A DNA stretch of 64,000 nt from Sphingomonas cremea (GTDB lineage: Bacteria > Pseudomonadota > Alphaproteobacteria > Sphingomonadales > Sphingomonadaceae). Position numbers and translations under genes: made by a program. The stretch lies in the NCBI RefSeq assembly GCF_021502585.1, contig NZ_JAKFGM010000001.1:248001-312000 (forward strand), written 5' to 3'. The notes under the pieces were generated by a model. The model was given only the letters and a program-made list of their open reading frames with translations. It made no database searches and had not been told where the DNA came from. This document shows positions 60,025-64,000 of the stretch, one piece after another (within the stretch, counting starts at the first letter, position 1; each line of letters starts with the position of its first letter).

Positions 60025-60918
60025 TCAGTCCGCCCAGTCCAGCCCGATGTCCTGATAGAGTGAGCGATCCTCGTCCCATCGGGGATTTACCTTCACGTGC
60101 AGGAACAGATGGACCTTGCGGCCGAGATGTTCCGCGATCTCGGCGCGTGCCGCCTGTCCAATCGACTTCAATCGCGTTCCCCCCTTGCCGAGCACGATCG
60201 CCTTCTGGCTGTCGCGCTCGACCAGGATTTGCTGGTGGATGACGGTCGAGCCGTCCTTGCGATCCTCCCATTTCTCGGTCGTTACGGCGCTCGAATAAGG
60301 GAGTTCGGCGTGGAGTTGGTGATAGAGTTGCTCTCGGGTTAGCTCGGCCGCGACCATTCGGTCGGTGACGTCACTCAGCTGATCCTCGGGAAAGTGCCAT
60401 GGGCCCTCGGGCATCGCTGTAGCCAAGTGGCGCTTAAGGTCGGCAACGCCATCGCCGGCTGTGGCGGAGATCATGAACACCATCTCAGGCTTCAGCCGCT
60501 CGGCGAGCTTCGCGGCAACAACGAGCAAGTCTTCCTTCTTCGCAATGTCGACCTTGTTCAGGACGAGAATTTTGGGTTCTGGTCGGTTTTCGACACCCTG
60601 GAGCATGTCTTCGACGCGCGAGCCGACCTTCGCCGCGGCGTCGACCACCAGCACAATCCGATCTGCGTCCTCGGCGCCTTCCCAGGCTGCCTTGACCATC
60701 GCCCGGTCGAGCCGTCGGTTGGGACTGAAGATGCCGGGCGTGTCGACCAGCAACATCTGGCATTCACCCTCGATCGCGATACCCATCAGGCGAGCGCGGG
60801 TGGTCTGCGCCTTGGGGCTGACGATCGCGACCTTCTGCCCGACCAGCGCATTTACCAGCGTCGACTTGCCCGCATTGGGGGCGCCAAGCACCGCGACCAG
60901 GCCGCAACGAGAGGTCAT
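60025..60918 (-). CDS. era: Era GTPase
   Basis: Essential GTPase binding the 16S rRNA 3' end in 30S maturation. 297 residues; G1 GAPNAGKSTLVNAL near residue 12, G3 VDTPGIFSP near 58, G4 NKVDIAKK near 120, then the C-terminal KH domain with IVLGKGGTRLKSIGQAAR near 240. Coupled to rnc by a four-base overlap; end of the lepB-rnc-era operon. Confidence 0.97.
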   Translation of the reverse strand: MTSRCGLVAVLGAPNAGKSTLVNALVGQKVAIVSPKAQTTRARLMGIAIEGECQMLLVDTPGIFSPNRRLDRAMVKAAWEGAEDADRIVLVVDAAAKVGSRVEDMLQGVENRPEPKILVLNKVDIAKKEDLLVVAAKLAERLKPEMVFMISATAGDGVADLKRHLATAMPEGPWHFPEDQLSDVTDRMVAAELTREQLYHQLHAELPYSSAVTTEKWEDRKDGSTVIHQQILVERDSQKAIVLGKGGTRLKSIGQAARAEIAEHLGRKVHLFLHVKVNPRWDEDRSLYQDIGLDWAD

Positions 60919-61577
60919 TTGATTTTCTCCAGAAGCGCGGCTGCGGCGGCGGTTTCGGCTTCCTGCTTTGAGTCACCTTCGGCTTCAGCCTCGCCGTGCT
61001 TGCCAAGGCTTACCTTTACCCGGAACCGCGGCGAGTGATGCGGTCCGAAGCGCGAAACCAGCTCATATAGAGGAACGCCGAGCTTTCGCTCCGCTGCGCG
61101 CTCCTGGAGGCCTGATTTTGGATGTACAGGAGCGCGCTGCTGGCCGTCGAGGAACGGTGACCATTGTGACCGGACAAAGGCTTCGGCAGGTTCGAGTCCA
61201 CCATCAAGGAAAATCGCGCCGATAATCGCCTCGACGACATCGCCGATGACATTATCGCTCAGGCCGGCATTGTCCTCCCGCGCTTGTTTGCCGAGGCGGA
61301 TGTGGCGCGGCAAGCCAAGCGACCGGCCGACTTCGGCGCAGGTCTCTCGCGCTACGAGCGCATTATAACGGCGGCTCATCTTGCCCTCGGGCTCCGTTGG
61401 AAAGCGCTCGTAGAGCCATCTTGCCACCACCAGGCCAAGCACCCGGTCGCCGAGGAATTCGAGCCGCTCATAGGTCTCGCGGCCATGACTGCCATGCGTT
61501 ACCGCACGCTCGAACAGGCTGGCCTCGCGAGGCGCGCGGCCCAACGCTTCCGCGATGAAGGGAGGAAGCTCACTCAT
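60915..61577 (-). CDS. rnc: Ribonuclease III
   Basis: Double-strand RNA endonuclease for rRNA and mRNA processing. 220 residues; catalytic signature ERLEFLGDRVLGLVVA near residue 38 with the metal-binding acidic residues and VIGDVVEAIIGAIFLDGG near 110, then a C-terminal dsRNA-binding domain from about 150. Overlaps lepB and era by four bases each. Confidence 0.96.
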   Translation of the reverse strand: MSELPPFIAEALGRAPREASLFERAVTHGSHGRETYERLEFLGDRVLGLVVARWLYERFPTEPEGKMSRRYNALVARETCAEVGRSLGLPRHIRLGKQAREDNAGLSDNVIGDVVEAIIGAIFLDGGLEPAEAFVRSQWSPFLDGQQRAPVHPKSGLQERAAERKLGVPLYELVSRFGPHHSPRFRVKVSLGKHGEAEAEGDSKQEAETAAAAALLEKIK

Positions 61578-62422
61578 GGGTGATAGTCGGTAGCGATCCG
61601 GTCGGTTCTCAATGCGCTGAACCAGCTCAGTGGGTTGAACCAGGACGCGCCGCCGTCGGTTGACCAGAAGGCCCGTTCCGCCCGGCCTACGACGCGGTCG
61701 ATCGGCACGAAGCCCATGCCGCCTGCTTCGACACGGTAGCGGCTGTCGAGACTGTCATCGCGATTGTCTCCCATTACGAACAATGCGCCCTGCGGCACTG
61801 TCACCGGTTCGAAATTATCGGCCGGGCCGGCATCGGTTTGATCGAGCACCACATAGCTCCGCCCGCCCGGCAGAGTTTCGCGGTATGCCGGGTAGACACA
61901 ACCCTGGCTTCCATCCTCCATGGGCCGCGTCATCGCGACTGCCGGCGGCACGACGCGGCACGGGCTGTTGGGAGAAACCGGCATCAAATAATCTTCGATT
62001 CGCACCCGCTGTACGAGTTTGCCATTGAGGGCAAGTTGGCCGCCCGAAACCGCGACGGTGTCGCCTGGCAGGCCAATGACCCGTTTGACCACATCGGCGC
62101 CTTCAGGCCCTTCGAAGACGACAATATCGCCGCGCTCGGGTGTGGAGCCGAATACTCGCCCCTTGAATGATGGGAATTCGAACGGAAAGCTCGCGCTGGA
62201 GTAGCCGTACGGCCATTTCGACACGAACAGATAGTCGCCGATCATCATCGTCGGCAGCATCGATCCGGACGGTATGCTGAACGGAGCGACGATCAGGCTT
62301 CTCAGCAGCCAGGCGAGAATCGCGAGGATCGCCAACGATTTGATGAAACCGCCCGGCGTTTCCTTCGCGGCTTCGGAAGAAGGGTCGGCATAATGGGGGC
62401 GACGGGAGAAGGGAAAGACCAT
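61574..62422 (-). CDS. lepB: Signal peptidase I
   Basis: Membrane protease removing Sec/Tat leaders. 282 residues; one N-terminal membrane helix (SLAILAILAWLLRSLIVAPF near residue 30), catalytic Ser in IPSGSMLPTMMIGD near 53, catalytic Lys in DVVKRVIGLPGD near 113 and the GDNRDDSLDSR block near 220. ATG 62422 begins the homology; upstream in-frame start 62473 adds an unconvincing leader. First gene of lepB-rnc-era and divergent from pgi. Confidence 0.95.
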   Translation of the reverse strand: MVFPFSRRPHYADPSSEAAKETPGGFIKSLAILAILAWLLRSLIVAPFSIPSGSMLPTMMIGDYLFVSKWPYGYSSASFPFEFPSFKGRVFGSTPERGDIVVFEGPEGADVVKRVIGLPGDTVAVSGGQLALNGKLVQRVRIEDYLMPVSPNSPCRVVPPAVAMTRPMEDGSQGCVYPAYRETLPGGRSYVVLDQTDAGPADNFEPVTVPQGALFVMGDNRDDSLDSRYRVEAGGMGFVPIDRVVGRAERAFWSTDGGASWFNPLSWFSALRTDRIATDYHP

Positions 62423-62503
62423 GGTCGGGCCGCTTTTGAGGCAAGGGCGGCCAAGGTCAAGCGGGGATGGCAAATGGCGGCTGCCCGACTATGAGGTTCC
62501 GCA

Positions 62504-64000
62504 ATGGCGATTCTGGACTGCAAGGCCGCCTGGAAGGCGATCGAAACCTATCGGCCCAAGCGGCTGACGGAGTTGTTCGAAGGTGACGGGGGGCGGGTGA
62601 ACCGGTTCAGCCGGGACGTCGCCGCGATTCATTTCGACTGGTCGAAGACTCATTTGGACGATGATCTGCTCGGCTCATTCGCGGGGCTGGCCTACATGGC
62701 CGACTATCATGGCGCCCGCGACTGCCTGTTCGCGGGAGACATTGTAAACTTTAGCGAGAATCGCCCTGCTACTCATGTTGCCGAGCGAGGACAGGGCAAG
62801 CCGGAGGACAATCGTCTTGCCGCCGAGCGCCATGCGCGGATGCGGAGCCTGGTCGATGCGATTGAGGGCGGGGCGTTTGGCGAGATCGATTCGATCCTGC
62901 ACATCGGGATTGGCGGTTCCGCACTGGGACCCGACCTGGTGATCGATGCGCTTGGCCGTGACGCCGACCGGTTCGAGGTTCGGGTGCTCGCCAATATCGA
63001 CGGCGAGGCTTTCGACGAGGCAACCTGGGGGCTTGATCCCGCCTCGACGCTGGTTGTCGCGGTGAGCAAGACATTCACCACTACTGAGACTCTCTCAAAT
63101 CTCGACGCAGCGCTGGAGTGGCTGCGTGAGGCGGGCGTGGCCGATCCCCATGGGCAGGTCATCGCGGTCACGGCCGCGCCGGACAAAGCGGTCGCTTACG
63201 GTATCGACGAAACGAGGGTGCTTCCGTTCGGCGAAGGCGTCGGCGGACGCTATTCGCTGTGGTCTTCAGTCGGTCTGTCGATCGCGCTGGCTCTCGGCTG
63301 GGGCGCGTTCGAGGAGTTGCTCGAGGGTGCTGCGGAAATGGACCGCCACGTGAAGCTGACCGATGGCGCGGCCAATGTCGCGCTGCTCGCCGCCTTCGCC
63401 GACCTATTCTATACGCAAAACCGCCGCTCCCAGAGCCGCGGCGTATTCGCCTATGATGAGCGGCTGCGACTTTTGCCCGATTATCTCCAGCAGCTGGAGA
63501 TGGAATCAAATGGCAAGTCAGTGACGGGTGAGGGAAAGCCGCTCCGCCGGCCATCGGCTCCGGTTACCTGGGGTGGGGTCGGGACGGATGCGCAGCATGC
63601 GGTTTTCCAGTTGCTCCACCAAGGCACCACTGCGATTCCCGTCGAATTCGTCGCGGTGATCGAAAACGAGGACAGTCTCGATCCACGCCATCACCAGCTT
63701 CTGCTGGCCAATTGCTTCGCGCAGGGCGCGGCGTTGATGGCGGGGCGCGAGCAGCAGGATTTGGCACGCGCCTATCCAGGTGACAGGGCTTCGACGACGG
63801 TCCTGCTTCAGCGCCTGGACCCGCGGTCGCTAGGTGCATTGATTGCTTTTTACGAGCATCGAACCTTCGCCAATGCGGTATTGCTGGGGATCAACCCATT
63901 CGACCAGTTCGGAGTCGAGTTGGGGAAAGAAATGGCCCGCGCGCTCGACGACCCGAAAGGGCGAGAGAAGCTCGATCCGTCGACGCGCAACCTCATCGAA
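62504..64000 (+). CDS. pgi: Glucose-6-phosphate isomerase (partial, 3' end off window)
   Basis: Interconverts glucose-6-phosphate and fructose-6-phosphate. 499 codons are visible, reaching STRNLIE, so only a few residues of the C-terminus should be missing. PGI signatures are IGIGGSALGPDLV near residue 132, the phosphate-binding SKTFTTTETLSN near 189, EMESNGKSV near 330 and GVELGKEMA near 472. ATG 62504 is the only well-placed start. The 81-base divergent region to lepB shows no clear box. Confidence 0.96.
   Translation, partial: MAILDCKAAWKAIETYRPKRLTELFEGDGGRVNRFSRDVAAIHFDWSKTHLDDDLLGSFAGLAYMADYHGARDCLFAGDIVNFSENRPATHVAERGQGKPEDNRLAAERHARMRSLVDAIEGGAFGEIDSILHIGIGGSALGPDLVIDALGRDADRFEVRVLANIDGEAFDEATWGLDPASTLVVAVSKTFTTTETLSNLDAALEWLREAGVADPHGQVIAVTAAPDKAVAYGIDETRVLPFGEGVGGRYSLWSSVGLSIALALGWGAFEELLEGAAEMDRHVKLTDGAANVALLAAFADLFYTQNRRSQSRGVFAYDERLRLLPDYLQQLEMESNGKSVTGEGKPLRRPSAPVTWGGVGTDAQHAVFQLLHQGTTAIPVEFVAVIENEDSLDPRHHQLLLANCFAQGAALMAGREQQDLARAYPGDRASTTVLLQRLDPRSLGALIAFYEHRTFANAVLLGINPFDQFGVELGKEMARALDDPKGREKLDPSTRNLIE

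Noticed and set aside
1-64000. Mobile elements, prophage, CRISPR arrays, rRNA genes
   Set aside because: No transposase, integrase, regularly spaced repeats or rRNA sequence seen; the 14-nt 16S-like sequence at 47127 is the complement of the tail only, not an rRNA gene.

Overview
The window is about 62% GC, densely packed and looks like ordinary chromosome of an alphaproteobacterium, most likely a sphingomonad. That placement is an inference from the UrcA-family protein, the FnrN/FnrL-type cysteine spacing of the Fnr protein, the fused NarK, and the lepB-rnc-era and glmU-glmS neighbourhoods. I see no insertion sequence, prophage, CRISPR array or rRNA operon. One tRNA gene, tRNA-Arg(CCG), is present.

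Layout. 1-13.4 kb carries phenylacetyl-CoA and aromatic amino acid catabolism: a cut-off paaZ, a ppk2/sulP pair, paaG, and a tightly overlapping operon paaA-paaB-paaC-paaE-tyrB-E1-E2. In this operon an aromatic aminotransferase and a 2-oxo-acid dehydrogenase (E1 alpha and beta fused, plus E2) are coupled to the ring epoxidase. The arrangement suggests phenylalanine -> phenylpyruvate -> phenylacetyl-CoA -> ring epoxide, bypassing free phenylacetate. 13.4-15.8 kb holds a class V aminotransferase and an NAD-dependent formate dehydrogenase. 15.9-40.6 kb is a nitrate-respiration island: nnrS, oxygen-independent class II ribonucleotide reductase, moaA, a double-length narK, narGHJI plus a parvulin and two small genes, an Fnr regulator, a porin, a TauE-like permease, mobA, moeA, moaC, moaB, moaE, moaD, and a periplasmic molybdoenzyme with its cytochrome b. 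FNR-like boxes sit before nnrS, moaA, narK, fnr, the porin/TauE pair and moaD, so one anaerobic regulator probably controls the enzyme, its transporter and its cofactor.

40.8-47.9 kb has a LysR-controlled oxidoreductase pair, tRNA-Arg, an AlgI-like O-acetyltransferase with an SGNH partner, phaR, a small leader peptide or sRNA locus and a histone H1-like protein. 48-64 kb is mostly housekeeping: glmU, glmS, an Asp/Glu racemase variant, alr, nth, dapB, cobB, era, rnc, lepB and pgi (cut off at the right edge).

The least expected items are: the in-operon arylpyruvate dehydrogenase; a 90-bp palindromic element inserted in frame in E2; an 18-codon gene whose Shine-Dalgarno is a 14-nt perfect complement of the 16S rRNA tail; a 62-nt nested hairpin with the start codon of a GFA gene in its apical loop; an Fnr protein lacking the fourth cluster ligand; and a racemase whose first catalytic Cys is Asp.
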